Below the pieces are notes generated by a model. That model worked only from the letters and a program-made list of their open reading frames with translations. It was not told where the DNA came from and ran no database searches. The position numbers and the translations under genes are program-made. Positions 50,749-59,643 of a stretch of 64,000 bases of DNA are shown one piece after another; within the stretch, counting starts at the first letter, position 1, and each line of letters opens with the position of its first letter. The stretch comes from Planctomycetota bacterium. GTDB taxonomy: Bacteria > Planctomycetota > UBA1135 > JACQFD01. The DNA lies in NCBI GenBank assembly GCA_016792805.1, contig JAEUHX010000055.1, positions 143,481 through 207,480 of the forward strand, given 5' to 3'.

Positions 50749-52136
50749 GCCTCGTCCTGCTGCTGAATCCTCCGGGTCGCGATCTGTATATTCGCGACTA
50801 CTTCTGCTCGAAAACCACGAAATCGAACTATCTGTTTCATCCGATCGACCTGCTGGTCCTCTCGGGACAGATCTCACAAAATCACGAGGTCGTCGTGCTC
50901 GATGCCATCGCCGAGCGCCTCTCGGAGGAGCAGGCGGCGGCGCGCGTGAGCGCAGCGCGTCCCGACGCCGTGATCTCGCTCGTCGGCGCCGTTTCGTGGG
51001 AGGAGGATCGTACATTTCTGAGGCGCGTGAAGGAGGCGACGGGCGCGCGCATCGATGCCATCGGCGATGTGCTGCACGATGCCCACGACGGCGGCGAGAG
51101 CGTCCTTCACGAGGAGCCGTGGCTCGACGGCTGCTTTCAAAGCTTCGCCAACGGAGACGCGCTGGCGCTCATTGAGGGACGGTTCTCGGATGTGTTGGAT
51201 GCAACGTATCGCGACGGCGGGCGCGTCGTGCGCGTGCGCGGCAAGAAGCCCCGCGGCATCTATCGCGTGCCGACGCCGCGGCACGATCTGTTTCCGCGAG
51301 AAGGTTACTCTTTTTCTTTCGCTCGGCGCTCCCCCTTCGCAACGGTTCTGACGGACTACGGCTGTCCCTACCCGTGCACGTTCTGTGTCATTGGAACCCT
51401 CGGCTTCGCCACGCGGCCCGTTGAAGATGTGCTGGAGGAGATGCGCCTGCTGAAGAAAATGGGAGTTCGCGAGCTTTTCGTGATGGATCAGACCTTCGGC
51501 ATCGTGCGGCATCGGGCGCTCGATCTGTGCTCCTCGATGGAGCGCGAGGGCTTCGGCTTCGGCTGGACGACATATGCGCGCCCCGACCTCGCTGACGAAG
51601 AGCTGCTCACAGCGATGAAGCGCGCGGGCTGCCATACGGTGATGATGGGGGTCGAGACGCCCGACGACGCGCAGCTTGAACGTTATAAAAAAGGCTACCT
51701 CTCCGACTCGGTGCGTGCCGCCTTTGGGCGCGCCAAGCGCCTGGGGCTGCGCACCGTTGGCACCTTCATCATTGGTCTCCCGGAGGAGAGCGAAGAGACC
51801 GTCGACCGGACGGTCAGCTACGCCATCGAGCTCGAGATGGATTTCGCCTCCTTCAACGTCGCGGTGCCGCGTTTCGGCACCCCATTTCGCGACTCTGCGA
51901 TCGCCCAGGGCTTCGCCGATCCGACGCGCCGCGTGATGGATCAAGGCGGCGCCTCGGCGACGATGCCGACGGCGACGCTCTCGCGCGAGCGGATGCTGCA
52001 TTTGAAACGTCACGCGATCCGCCGCTTTTATTTACGTCCCGGGTACTTGGCGCGACGCCTGGCTTCGGTGCGCACGGTGCACGAGTTGCGCTCGCAGGTC
52101 GCCGAAGGGTGGGCGCTCCTTCGGCGCAACGCCTGA
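50745..52136 (+). CDS. B12-binding-domain radical SAM protein (second copy type)
   Basis: From the GTG overlapping the GT9 stop, the protein is 463 residues. N-terminal cobalamin-like domain (LVLLLNPPGRDLYIRDYFCSKTTKSNYLFHPIDLLVLSGQI), radical SAM cluster CPYPCTFC near residue 210, LFVMDQTFGIV, VMMGVETPDDAQLERYKKGY, and the GTFIIGLPEESEETVDRT strand. The opening P-G-R-D-x-Y-I-R-D is seen in enzymes from lipid or glycan clusters. Only about 15-25 percent similar by eye to the 38572 protein. Pairing with a heptosyltransferase suggests a modification of envelope glycolipid. Confidence 0.88.
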   Translation: MSLVLLLNPPGRDLYIRDYFCSKTTKSNYLFHPIDLLVLSGQISQNHEVVVLDAIAERLSEEQAAARVSAARPDAVISLVGAVSWEEDRTFLRRVKEATGARIDAIGDVLHDAHDGGESVLHEEPWLDGCFQSFANGDALALIEGRFSDVLDATYRDGGRVVRVRGKKPRGIYRVPTPRHDLFPREGYSFSFARRSPFATVLTDYGCPYPCTFCVIGTLGFATRPVEDVLEEMRLLKKMGVRELFVMDQTFGIVRHRALDLCSSMEREGFGFGWTTYARPDLADEELLTAMKRAGCHTVMMGVETPDDAQLERYKKGYLSDSVRAAFGRAKRLGLRTVGTFIIGLPEESEETVDRTVSYAIELEMDFASFNVAVPRFGTPFRDSAIAQGFADPTRRVMDQGGASATMPTATLSRERMLHLKRHAIRRFYLRPGYLARRLASVRTVHELRSQVAEGWALLRRNA

Positions 52137-52201
52137 GTGCCCCCCGCGGCGGAGCGCGCGGGCGGAATCGTTGAAGAGTCGGCCGGGCGGCGCGGATTCC
52201 G

Positions 52202-54685
52202 ATGGCGATGACCTCCCCGGCACCGATCGATACGCAAGCGCTGGCCGACCACGTGGAGTGGGTCCGGCGCCTCGCGTACGCGCTCGTGCACGATGTTCAC
52301 CGCGCCGACGATCTGGCGCAGCGCACGCTGGTGGCCGCCCTCGAGCATCCTCCTGAGGATCGCGGGCGGCTGCGCGCGTGGCTCGCCTCCGTGCTTCGAA
52401 ATGTTGCGCGCCGCGAGGCGCGCGACGCGGGCACGCGAGTTTTGTATGAATCGCGCTCGCGTACGCCAGAGCCCGCTCCTTCGCCGGAGCAGATTCTGAC
52501 TCGCGCGACCGCCCATCGCGATGTGGTGAACGCGGTGCTTGCACTCGAGGAGCCCTATCGGACGACCATTTTATTGAGGTTCTTCGAGGGGCTTACCGCA
52601 GCGCAAGCGGCGGCACGTCTCGAGATCCCAGCTGCGACGGTTCACACCCGGACGCAGCGGGCTCTCGAGCGGCTGCGCGCGAAGCTCGATGCCCATCACG
52701 GTAGCCGCGAAGCGTGGGCCGCGCTTTTGTGGCTTGCAAAGCCGGGGAGCGTCCCGATGACACTCGGAGCGCTTCTGATGAACACAAAGATTCTTGCCGG
52801 TGCTGCCGTTCTATTACTTGCCGCGGTTGCGGCCTTCGTCTTCCGCCCGGGGGCATCTTCGGATGGCGGTCTCGTCTCCGCGTCGCCGGGAGGATCGACA
52901 TTGCGCGCCGAGGCGGCGGCACAGGCACCCAGCGTTGCCTCGGCCGAGACGGCGAAAAGTGATCGGCTGGCCGCGTCGAGCGCCGCGCGAGTGGAATCTC
53001 GGGGCGCCGGCCCGTCGCAGGATCCGCCGCAAGCTTCGGCTTCTGCGATCATTCGCGGCCGCGTCATTGACGTCGAGTCGCGCGCCGTGGCGGGGATCGC
53101 CGTGCGCGCGCGCAAAGGAAACCTCCAAGCGAGCGCAACCACAGATGCCGACGGCCGATTTGAACTCGAGGCAAACGACTCGAGCGCGCTCATCGAGGCC
53201 GTGAGTGAACGTTATATTACGGTGCTGGCCGGCGAGCTCACGGCGGCGCGGAGCAGCGCGGAGCCGGTTCTCGTCGTCGCGCCGCGCGTCACTGTCGCCG
53301 GAAACATCACGTCGCAGTCCGGGAGCGCGGTCGAAGGGGCGCGCATTTTGTGGACACTTCCCGACGACTTCCGCGGGCGATTCCGGGAGATTCTTGACTT
53401 CTCCCGGGAGGACACTTGGCTCGCGGTCAGCGACGGCCGCGGCGCATTCTCGCTCGGGGCCGTGCCCGCGGTGCGCGACGCGCAACTAGCCGTTTCTCGC
53501 GAAGGTTACCAATCAGCGAGCCTCCAAGCTCCGGAGGTCTCCACGTGGTCGCTGTCTGTGGTCCTCAAATCGGCGGCGGCAACGGAAGGCTCCTGGAGCG
53601 GGCGCGTCGTGGATGACGGCGGCGCTCCGGTGGCGCGCGCCGTCGTCTCGACGGGCCGCGAAGTCGCAGTCTTTTGTGATGACGAGGGGCGATTCCACGT
53701 CTCCGCGCGGCTGCGAGACCGCATCACATTCACCGCGCTGATGCCCAACTATCTCCCAGCGATCCTCGAGGCGGACGGCACGAAGCCGCGGACAGACATC
53801 ACTCTTCGCCTCAACGCCGGAGCGCGAAGCGTCTCCGGGCGCGTGCTCGACGCGAGCGGCAAGCCCCTCGGCGGTGCCACAGTTTGGCTCGCCGACCCGA
53901 CCTGGTTCGGCCACATCGAGCAGGATCCCCTTTCGGTGGAGTCGATACTCGGCGATCAGGGGTTGCCGATTGTGACGGCGGATGACAACGGAGAGTTCAC
54001 TCTTCGCGGGCTTGCCGCGCGGGATTACACCGTGGTCGGAATGCACCCGCGCACGCTCGCCATCGTGGAGAAATCGGGCGTCACCGCCGGCTCCACCGGA
54101 GTAACCCTCACCATTTCCAATGCCGATGTGCATGCGGAGGTGGCCGGAGTCGTCGTCGATCGCCAAGGCAATCCCGTCCCCGACGTGGAGGTCGGCGCGG
54201 CGCGACGCGGCTGCTCGCTCGCGATTCCGCCCAACGGGCGTTGGATCAATAATCCGACCGGCACCCGTGTGAAGACGGATGCTGAGGGCCGCTTTCGGAT
54301 TCGTGAGCTTGCCCGCGACGGGACGTTCCTTACTTTTGATGCTCCGACGATCTGCCCCGACTCGCTCTTCTCTCCCTTCGCCGACGCCGCGGCCATCCGC
54401 ATGCGGGTGCTCCGCCGCTGTCACCTCAAATTGGAGGTTGCTTCGGATCTCGAGGCCGATCGCTTCGAGGTGCTCGACGAGAAAGGCGCCAAGATGGAGA
54501 TCAATATTTGGAAGGGCGAGAGCGTCATCGGCGATATCAGCGGAGAAATCACAAAAGGCGCGTCGCCGATGGTCGCCGTGTCCGAGGCGGCTGCCACGCT
54601 CGTCGTCCTCCACCGAGGGAAGGAGGTGCGCAGGATGCCTCTCACTCTGACCCCGGGCGCGCCCACCATCGCGCGTCCTCAATAA
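52202..54685 (+). CDS. ECF sigma factor fused to a membrane helix and exported carboxypeptidase-regulatory-like repeats
   Basis: An 827-residue single frame. Residues 10-165 are an ECF sigma factor: region 2 DHVEWVRRLAYALVHDVHRADDLAQRTLVAAL and RLRAWLASVLRNVARREAR, region 4 LEEPYRTTILLRFFEGLTAAQAAARLEIPAATVHTRTQRALERL. A transmembrane helix follows at about 197-214 (ILAGAAVLLLAAVAAFVF). The remaining 610 residues are low-complexity, then beta-sandwich repeats of the carboxypeptidase regulatory type (IIRGRVIDVESRAVAGIAVRARKGN, GSWSGRVVDDGGAPVARAVVSTG, SVSGRVLDASGKPLGGATVWL, EVAGVVVDRQGNPVPDVEVGA). It would tether a transcription factor to the membrane with a long outside sensor. No separate anti-sigma gene adjoins it. 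Confidence 0.88.
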   Translation: MAMTSPAPIDTQALADHVEWVRRLAYALVHDVHRADDLAQRTLVAALEHPPEDRGRLRAWLASVLRNVARREARDAGTRVLYESRSRTPEPAPSPEQILTRATAHRDVVNAVLALEEPYRTTILLRFFEGLTAAQAAARLEIPAATVHTRTQRALERLRAKLDAHHGSREAWAALLWLAKPGSVPMTLGALLMNTKILAGAAVLLLAAVAAFVFRPGASSDGGLVSASPGGSTLRAEAAAQAPSVASAETAKSDRLAASSAARVESRGAGPSQDPPQASASAIIRGRVIDVESRAVAGIAVRARKGNLQASATTDADGRFELEANDSSALIEAVSERYITVLAGELTAARSSAEPVLVVAPRVTVAGNITSQSGSAVEGARILWTLPDDFRGRFREILDFSREDTWLAVSDGRGAFSLGAVPAVRDAQLAVSREGYQSASLQAPEVSTWSLSVVLKSAAATEGSWSGRVVDDGGAPVARAVVSTGREVAVFCDDEGRFHVSARLRDRITFTALMPNYLPAILEADGTKPRTDITLRLNAGARSVSGRVLDASGKPLGGATVWLADPTWFGHIEQDPLSVESILGDQGLPIVTADDNGEFTLRGLAARDYTVVGMHPRTLAIVEKSGVTAGSTGVTLTISNADVHAEVAGVVVDRQGNPVPDVEVGAARRGCSLAIPPNGRWINNPTGTRVKTDAEGRFRIRELARDGTFLTFDAPTICPDSLFSPFADAAAIRMRVLRRCHLKLEVASDLEADRFEVLDEKGAKMEINIWKGESVIGDISGEITKGASPMVAVSEAAATLVVLHRGKEVRRMPLTLTPGAPTIARPQ

Positions 54686-54687
54686 TT

Positions 54688-54712
54688 GCCCGCGGGACGA
54701 GCTTCGCGGGGC
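54688..54712. terminator. Possible hairpin between convergent genes
   Basis: GCCCGCG and CGCGGGGC can pair with one bulged base around GGACGAGCTT, in the 31-base gap between the sigma-fusion stop (54685) and the stop of the minus-strand gene at 54717. No T-run on either side. Confidence 0.35.
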
Positions 54713-54716
54713 ACGC

Positions 54717-55733
54717 TCAGCGCCGCGGCTTCGGCCCCGGCCCGGGGGGCAGGTCGTCGAGGAGCCCTTTCAGGGCGACGCGCACCTGCTCCCACGGGGT
54801 CTCGAAGGCGAGCCGATGGGCATCATCCCGCGAGAGACCCTTCGCCACCAGATGCTCCGCGAGACGAGCCTTCCACGGATTCATGAACTTTGGCGGGCCT
54901 TCGCCGTGACCGTGGGGGCCGGGTCTTCCGAACGGCTCGCCGCCGCGCTCTCGATGGGAGAACACACGCCTGGCGTCGAGCTGCTCGAAGAATTGTTCGG
55001 GCGGAAGCGTTTTGATGGACTCCCATTCCGATTCGGAGAGCCCGCCGCGCCGCTCGGGCTTGCGTTCGAGATCGGAAACAATGGTGAGTTTTCGCAGCTC
55101 GAGAAGCCGCGGTGCCGCTTCCGACGGGGGAAGCGCGGCAAGGCGCGCGCTTTCCTCCGGTGTGATCATTTTTCTCGATTCGGCCTGGTCGAGAACCCGC
55201 TTCACGATCGACCGCGAAGCCTCGTCGAAAAGTTGTCTTAGCTTCGCGACGCGTTCGGCACCGTCGAGCTGGAGCGCGCGCTCGGCCTCGCCGCTCGGCA
55301 CCTCACGCTTCACTCGTCCCCATCGCGAATGGAAGCGATCCATCACGAGGGCGCGCAGCCAATCGCTCTTGATCTCGCCGCCGAGGATTTGTAGCTGCTC
55401 GCGGTCCTCCGCCGGCAAGAGCTGCTCGAGCTTGTCTCGTTCTCGAGCGAACTGCTCGCCGCGGCGACGGAACTCCTCCCGCTTCTCCGGCGAGAGAGAT
55501 TTGAACTCTCCAAAAGCAGCGCGCAGCCGCTCCTTTTCCGTTTCGGAGAGTGCCTTCCAACGCTCTTCCATCTCCAGCAGGCGCTCACGGGAGCGCGACG
55601 AATCCCGCCGGGTAAATGTAATCTCCTTCGATTCGCCGGGACGCGACGACGATGCGCCGACGCTCTGCGCCTGCGCCGGCACGCCGACGGTGAGGAGCAG
55701 GAGGATGCTGAGGGTCGCAGCGCGCGGTCCCAT
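54717..55733 (-). CDS. Exported helical protein, DUF3106-like
   Basis: A 338-residue exported protein (signal MGPRAATLSILLLLTVGVPAQAQS). It carries the helical, Arg/Glu-rich pattern of DUF3106-like proteins: RERLLEMEERWKALSETEKERLRAAFGEFKSLSPEKREEFRRRGEQFARERDKLEQLLPAED. That pattern (W-x-x-L-x-x-x-E-R-x-R) also occurs in periplasmic chaperone-like sensors such as CpxP/Spy relatives. A repeat-like LSRDDAHRLAFETPWEQVRVALKG ends the protein. It lies 43 bases after the anti-sigma gene, in the same direction, and fits a periplasmic sensor for that ECF system by position. Confidence 0.78.
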   Translation of the reverse strand: MGPRAATLSILLLLTVGVPAQAQSVGASSSRPGESKEITFTRRDSSRSRERLLEMEERWKALSETEKERLRAAFGEFKSLSPEKREEFRRRGEQFARERDKLEQLLPAEDREQLQILGGEIKSDWLRALVMDRFHSRWGRVKREVPSGEAERALQLDGAERVAKLRQLFDEASRSIVKRVLDQAESRKMITPEESARLAALPPSEAAPRLLELRKLTIVSDLERKPERRGGLSESEWESIKTLPPEQFFEQLDARRVFSHRERGGEPFGRPGPHGHGEGPPKFMNPWKARLAEHLVAKGLSRDDAHRLAFETPWEQVRVALKGLLDDLPPGPGPKPRR

Positions 55734-55776
55734 GTGTAATGACACGAAAAATACCAAGATTAGGGTTTGCTAAGAA

Positions 55777-56256
55777 TCAGAAGCCGTCGGCCGCGGCGAG
55801 CCTCGAGATGGCGCGAAACGACGGGTTGGATTCGAGAGCGGCAAGGTCGAGGGCGGCGGCAGCCTCGCGATTGCCGCGAAGCGCGGCGAACTGCTCGACC
55901 GCGTCGAGGTTGGCAATCAGCTCGCGATCCCCTTCCGGGGCGAGCCCTCCGCGCAGTGCCACGGCAAGCAACGCCGCGGCGGCGAGCGCCAGCGGAATGC
56001 CAAGGCGCATCCAACGGCGCGGCGAACGAGCCGAGCGCTGCTCCTGTTCGGCCGTTTGGGCGACTCTTGCCACGAAGTCGGGCGCCACGGCGATCTCGGG
56101 TTCGCGCGCAGCGAGCGCGTCGATCGCGTCGTCGAGGGCGAATGCTGCACGGCATGCGTCGCAGCTCCCGGCGTGGCGGTCGATCGCAGCGCGCAGGGCG
56201 CTGCCGACCTCCGCGAACGGCCGATCTTCGCGCGCTTGCTCGCAAGTAAGGTTCAT
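55777..56256 (-). CDS. Anti-sigma factor with zinc-finger motif
   Basis: A 159-residue protein. N-terminal HAGSCDAC (H-x3-C-x2-C) at about residues 28-35 is the zinc site of anti-sigma domains. One membrane helix near 85-100 (LGIPLALAAAALLAVAL) leads to a short helical outside tail. Its ATG overlaps the sigma stop by 4 bases. It should hold the sigma factor encoded just upstream at the membrane; the release signal may involve the DUF3106-like protein. Confidence 0.86.
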   Translation of the reverse strand: MNLTCEQAREDRPFAEVGSALRAAIDRHAGSCDACRAAFALDDAIDALAAREPEIAVAPDFVARVAQTAEQEQRSARSPRRWMRLGIPLALAAAALLAVALRGGLAPEGDRELIANLDAVEQFAALRGNREAAAALDLAALESNPSFRAISRLAAADGF

Positions 56257-56987
56257 CGCGTCTCCTTGGGAACGGCCGGAGCGTTCTCCGGCGAGGGTTG
56301 AACGTAGGGCGCCAGCTTCTCGCGCAGGTTCTCTCGAGCACGGGCGAGCAGCGACTTCACGGCCTTGTCGGTCGTCTCCAGCACGTCGGCGATCTCGCGC
56401 AGGCTCATGCCGCGGTATTGGTAAAGCGTGAGCGCCGCGCGCTGCTGGGGCGGCAGCCCCGCCATCGCTTCCCGCAGTCGGCGCGCCGTCTCGCCTCCGG
56501 TCAGGCGATCGAGGGGCGACTGAAGCTGTTCGTCGGCGACGCTCTCGCGCAGCGTCGCATCGTGCTCTTCGCCGGGCGCCGGCGCTTCGATCGAGCGCAT
56601 GCGGCGCAGCTTTCGGGCACGCGTCTCATTGATGCAGAGGTTGTAAACAACGCGAAATAGCCACGTCTGGAACCGCGCCTCGGGGCGATACCGGTCTTTC
56701 GCGCGGTATACGCGTAGGAAGACCTCTTGGGCGAGGTCTTCCGTGGCGTCGCGCTGGCCGGTGAAGCGGTAGGCGAGGTTGTGGACCACGTGCTGGTATT
56801 CCTGAACGATGCGATCGAAAGCCGACGGGTCTCCTGCCTGAAGCTCCAGCATCCATCGGGCGCCGGGGTCGGGCGTTTCGGAACGAAGCATGGAGTCCCG
56901 GACCCGGTCAACCGGGTTCGGCGCCTCCGGTTCCGGGCGTTGGGCGCCCGAGGCTGCCGGCGGCGTGGGTCGCTCCCCCGAACTCAT
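56253..56987 (-). CDS. ECF-type RNA polymerase sigma factor
   Basis: A 244-residue group 4 sigma factor: region 2 FDRIVQEYQHVVHNLAYRFTGQRDATEDLAQEVFLRVYRA and RFQTWLFRVVYNLCINETR; region 4 LPPQQRAALTLYQYRGMSLREIADVLETTDKAVKSLLARARENL. A 30-residue Pro/Ala-rich head precedes region 2. It is coupled by 4-base overlaps to the signal peptidase gene upstream and to the anti-sigma gene downstream, so it is the middle of a translational chain and has no room for its own ribosome site outside coding sequence. Confidence 0.93.
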   Translation of the reverse strand: MSSGERPTPPAASGAQRPEPEAPNPVDRVRDSMLRSETPDPGARWMLELQAGDPSAFDRIVQEYQHVVHNLAYRFTGQRDATEDLAQEVFLRVYRAKDRYRPEARFQTWLFRVVYNLCINETRARKLRRMRSIEAPAPGEEHDATLRESVADEQLQSPLDRLTGGETARRLREAMAGLPPQQRAALTLYQYRGMSLREIADVLETTDKAVKSLLARARENLREKLAPYVQPSPENAPAVPKETR

Positions 56988-58258
56988 GGGACCCAGCGGA
57001 GCCGCGCCCAGGGCGAGACGATGGCGCGAACTCTGCCAAAGACCTGTCCGACGCGCAGCGCGCCGAACTCGCGGCTGTCTTGGCTCTCGCCCGAAAGATC
57101 CCCCAGCACGAAGAGCTCCTCGGGCCCGAGCTCAAACGGCTCGGCGACGGCGAATCGCCCGCGCGGCAAATAGTGCAAATCGCGATAAAGCGCAACGCGG
57201 CGGATTTGTGCTTTCGATCCGTAGCATCCCCAGCGCGGACCGGCGGCGCGCGGCGAGATGGCGGGTCCGTCGGCCGCCCGAAGGAACGGGTGGTGTTCTG
57301 TGATCTCGATGGGGGAGCACGCGGATCGGCCCTCGATCTCCACTTCGAGGCGATCGTCGACATTCCGAAACGCGATGGTCCAGGGGCGCCCCGGCGCCCA
57401 GCGCGGGCCGGCGCAGCGGTGGAGCTGCGCGCGCACGGCGCGAAGCCCCGTGGCCGAGCCAGGGGCCAGCTCCGAGAAGTTGCGCTCGATCCGGAGCGTC
57501 GTTTGGCCGTCGGCCCCGGTGCGCTCCACCTCCAGCACAAACTCGTCTCCCTGCTCGCGAAGCTCGAGGAAGACGACACCGCGGTCGCGATCGAGTTCGA
57601 CTTGCACCTCGAGCTCGAGGTCCTCGACGCCATGGTCGCCCGGGTGGAAATGGCCCATCTCGTCTTCGTAGCCGTCGGTGGGGGGCGTTCGAAGCCCGAT
57701 CCAGGGGGCGTCGCTCAGATGCGTTGCGACCGAGCCGTCAAGGGTGGCTCGGGAGGCCGCGTCGAACGTGACGCGGCGGCTTCCGTCGTCGCAGGTCGCC
57801 TCCTTCAGCCGGCTCGCGGCGCGCAGGAGCGGAACGCGCTGCTCGCGCCACTGCTCCACAGACTTCCGCAGCCGCTTGCCGCCGATCACGAGGTCGCCAT
57901 CACTGATCTGAATCCGCTCGCGCGGCAAACCGACCACGCGCTTCACGATCTCGCGATGGGAGTCCTCGGGGTGCTCGGCAGCCACGATGGCGAACCGAGG
58001 TGGCACGGCTGGCGCACCGACGCGGCGCACCAGCAGCACGCGGTCCCCCGCCGCCACCCCCGGAGTGTCGTCGCCAACCAGGGTGGGGACCATCGAAGAC
58101 GTCGGAATGCGCCGCACGTCCACCCACAGAACCCGCGCGGCAATCGCCGCCAGGAGGAGCGCGATCAGACACCGGAAACCCCATCTTCGCAGCCATTTAC
58201 GACGAGGCGGCGCCGCCGGGCCAGAGGCGTTCGGAGAGGGTTCTTGAGGGTCGCTCAC
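56984..58258 (-). CDS. Signal peptidase I (S26) with a large central insertion
   Basis: The GTG at 58258 gives 424 residues. One membrane anchor lies near 27-47 (FRCLIALLLAAIAARVLWV). Catalytic Ser55 sits in IPTSSMVPTL and Lys106 in REIVKRVVGLPRE. The late box GDLSGESQDSREFG near residue 395 corresponds to the usual G-D-N-x-x-x-S-x-D-S-R of the family. Between the Lys box and this box about 250 residues are inserted, including a beta-rich LamG-like stretch (DLELEVQVELDRDRGVVFLELREQGDEF, WTIAFRNVDDRLEVEIEGR). A normal family member has far less there. It cleaves exported precursors on the outer face of the inner membrane; the insert may bind substrate or glycan. Coupled to the ECF gene by ATGA overlap. 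Confidence 0.85.
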   Translation of the reverse strand: MSDPQEPSPNASGPAAPPRRKWLRRWGFRCLIALLLAAIAARVLWVDVRRIPTSSMVPTLVGDDTPGVAAGDRVLLVRRVGAPAVPPRFAIVAAEHPEDSHREIVKRVVGLPRERIQISDGDLVIGGKRLRKSVEQWREQRVPLLRAASRLKEATCDDGSRRVTFDAASRATLDGSVATHLSDAPWIGLRTPPTDGYEDEMGHFHPGDHGVEDLELEVQVELDRDRGVVFLELREQGDEFVLEVERTGADGQTTLRIERNFSELAPGSATGLRAVRAQLHRCAGPRWAPGRPWTIAFRNVDDRLEVEIEGRSACSPIEITEHHPFLRAADGPAISPRAAGPRWGCYGSKAQIRRVALYRDLHYLPRGRFAVAEPFELGPEELFVLGDLSGESQDSREFGALRVGQVFGRVRAIVSPWARLRWVP

Positions 58259-58433
58259 AGGCTGGAAGCTACGGCCCGCAGGCAGCGTCCGAAAAAACGC
58301 GGCCCCTGGGGCGTTGAAATCCGGGGTTATTATTCGCGCCGACGTCCCCGGAATCGCGGGTGCGTCGCTACGGCGATGGGCGACGGATGCCGATCGAGGT
58401 AGCGCCGCCTCCCGTCGACGGAGGATTCCCGCC

Positions 58434-59585
58434 TTGAGCGCACGACAAGCCGGCACCACCTGGAAATCGATCCTTGGCCTCTGCGATGAAGCGGAGGAGC
58501 TGCGCGTTCGCTCCCGCGACGCGAGCGAGGCTGGATCTGTACGAAGTGAGATGCGCCGGCGGCGCGCCGAGATGCGCGGGCTGCTGGAAAAGGAGCTTCG
58601 AACGGGCTCGCTGGCGGAGATCGCGGGCGAGCGGCGCCTCACGCTCGATGAGGCCGAAGTGGTGGCGCTTTTGTTGCGTCGCTATGTCGACCCGAAATCG
58701 CCGTGGCTCACGGGCCGAGAAGTGATCGATCGCATCGCCGACGATACGTTCTCGAAGCTGCGTTCCATCGGGCTCCTCGGGCCCGACGGCACGCTGCGGC
58801 AGACGGGTCTCGTCTCGGTGGAGCGCCCGCAGCGCGGGATCGATCCGCTCGACGCCCGGTTCCGCCTCTCCGACGCGGCCGCGTCGCTTTTCTTTGATGC
58901 GCCGCAGCGCTCCGCCGAGAAAAAGCCGCCGCGCAAGCCGCAGCCTTATCTCAGCAATCGCGAATATGTGCTCGAGCTGCGGGCGCTGGCGGAATATTGC
59001 CGCCGGCGCGCCCATGCGATCTTCGGCCCGCCCGACGCCGACGGCTATCGGCCGTCGCGGCGCGAGAGGAAACAAATCGAGCGTAAGCTGCGCATCATTG
59101 CGCGGCGTATCGAGCGCGATCTTGCGGTCACGGAGGAGCGCGACCGCTTCCCGATGATTCAATTCCAGCGCGAACTTGCGCTCACGGCGGAAGAGACGCT
59201 CGTGATCATTGATCTTCTCTTTGCACATCTCTTCGAGGGCGAGCCGTCGCTCGAGGTCGTGGAGCTGTTACAGATGGTGAGCCGCGACGAAGAGGATTTG
59301 TTGCGTCGCCGCCGGATGTTCGCCCCGGAGTCGTCGCTGGTGCGCAAAGGGCTCGTCGTGCTCGTTGATCCAGAGGAAGAGCGCGATCCCCACCCGCGCG
59401 TGGCGCTCGCGCCCGGAGTGGCCGACCGCATCCTGGGCGACGATCGCGCCGGCCGCGCCATCGCGCCCGACGAGAAAATTGATTTTCACTTGTATTTGAA
59501 GAACCTCGATTCGTCGACGCGCTTCTACCAAGACCTCGCCGGCGGCGAGGACGACGACGAAAAGAAAGACGACCACCCGCGGTAA
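58434..59585 (+). CDS. Winged-helix-like protein resembling the N-terminal region of certain AAA ATPases
   Basis: A TTG start with GGAGGA about 8 bases before gives 383 residues; an ATG at 58314 is possible but the added sequence is Arg-rich and unlikely. Two similar halves are visible: LTLDEAEVVALLLRRYVDPKSPWLTGREVIDRIADDTFSKLRSIGLLGPDGTLRQTGLV and LTAEETLVIIDLLFAHLFEGEPSLEVVELLQMVSRDEEDLLRRRRMFAPESSLVRKGLV. This pattern is found in a variant winged-helix domain that precedes AAA ATPase modules; here no Walker motif follows. It may act as a partner or a former ATPase. The C-terminus is acidic (GGEDDDEKKDD). Confidence 0.72.
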   Translation: MSARQAGTTWKSILGLCDEAEELRVRSRDASEAGSVRSEMRRRRAEMRGLLEKELRTGSLAEIAGERRLTLDEAEVVALLLRRYVDPKSPWLTGREVIDRIADDTFSKLRSIGLLGPDGTLRQTGLVSVERPQRGIDPLDARFRLSDAAASLFFDAPQRSAEKKPPRKPQPYLSNREYVLELRALAEYCRRRAHAIFGPPDADGYRPSRRERKQIERKLRIIARRIERDLAVTEERDRFPMIQFQRELALTAEETLVIIDLLFAHLFEGEPSLEVVELLQMVSRDEEDLLRRRRMFAPESSLVRKGLVVLVDPEEERDPHPRVALAPGVADRILGDDRAGRAIAPDEKIDFHLYLKNLDSSTRFYQDLAGGEDDDEKKDDHPR

Positions 59586-59594
59586 GTTGGTCTC

Positions 59595-59622
59595 GCGGCT
59601 TGCCGTCATGACGGCAAGCCGC
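59595..59622. terminator. Perfect palindrome between convergent genes
   Basis: A 28-base perfect palindrome with half-site GCGGCTTGCCGTCA, just after the winged-helix-like gene and 22 bases from the aspartate kinase stop. No T-run on either side, so it may act as a bidirectional, factor-assisted stop signal or as a protein-binding site. Confidence 0.65.
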
Positions 59623-59643
59623 TCGTGTCGGCGCCCTCGGCCG

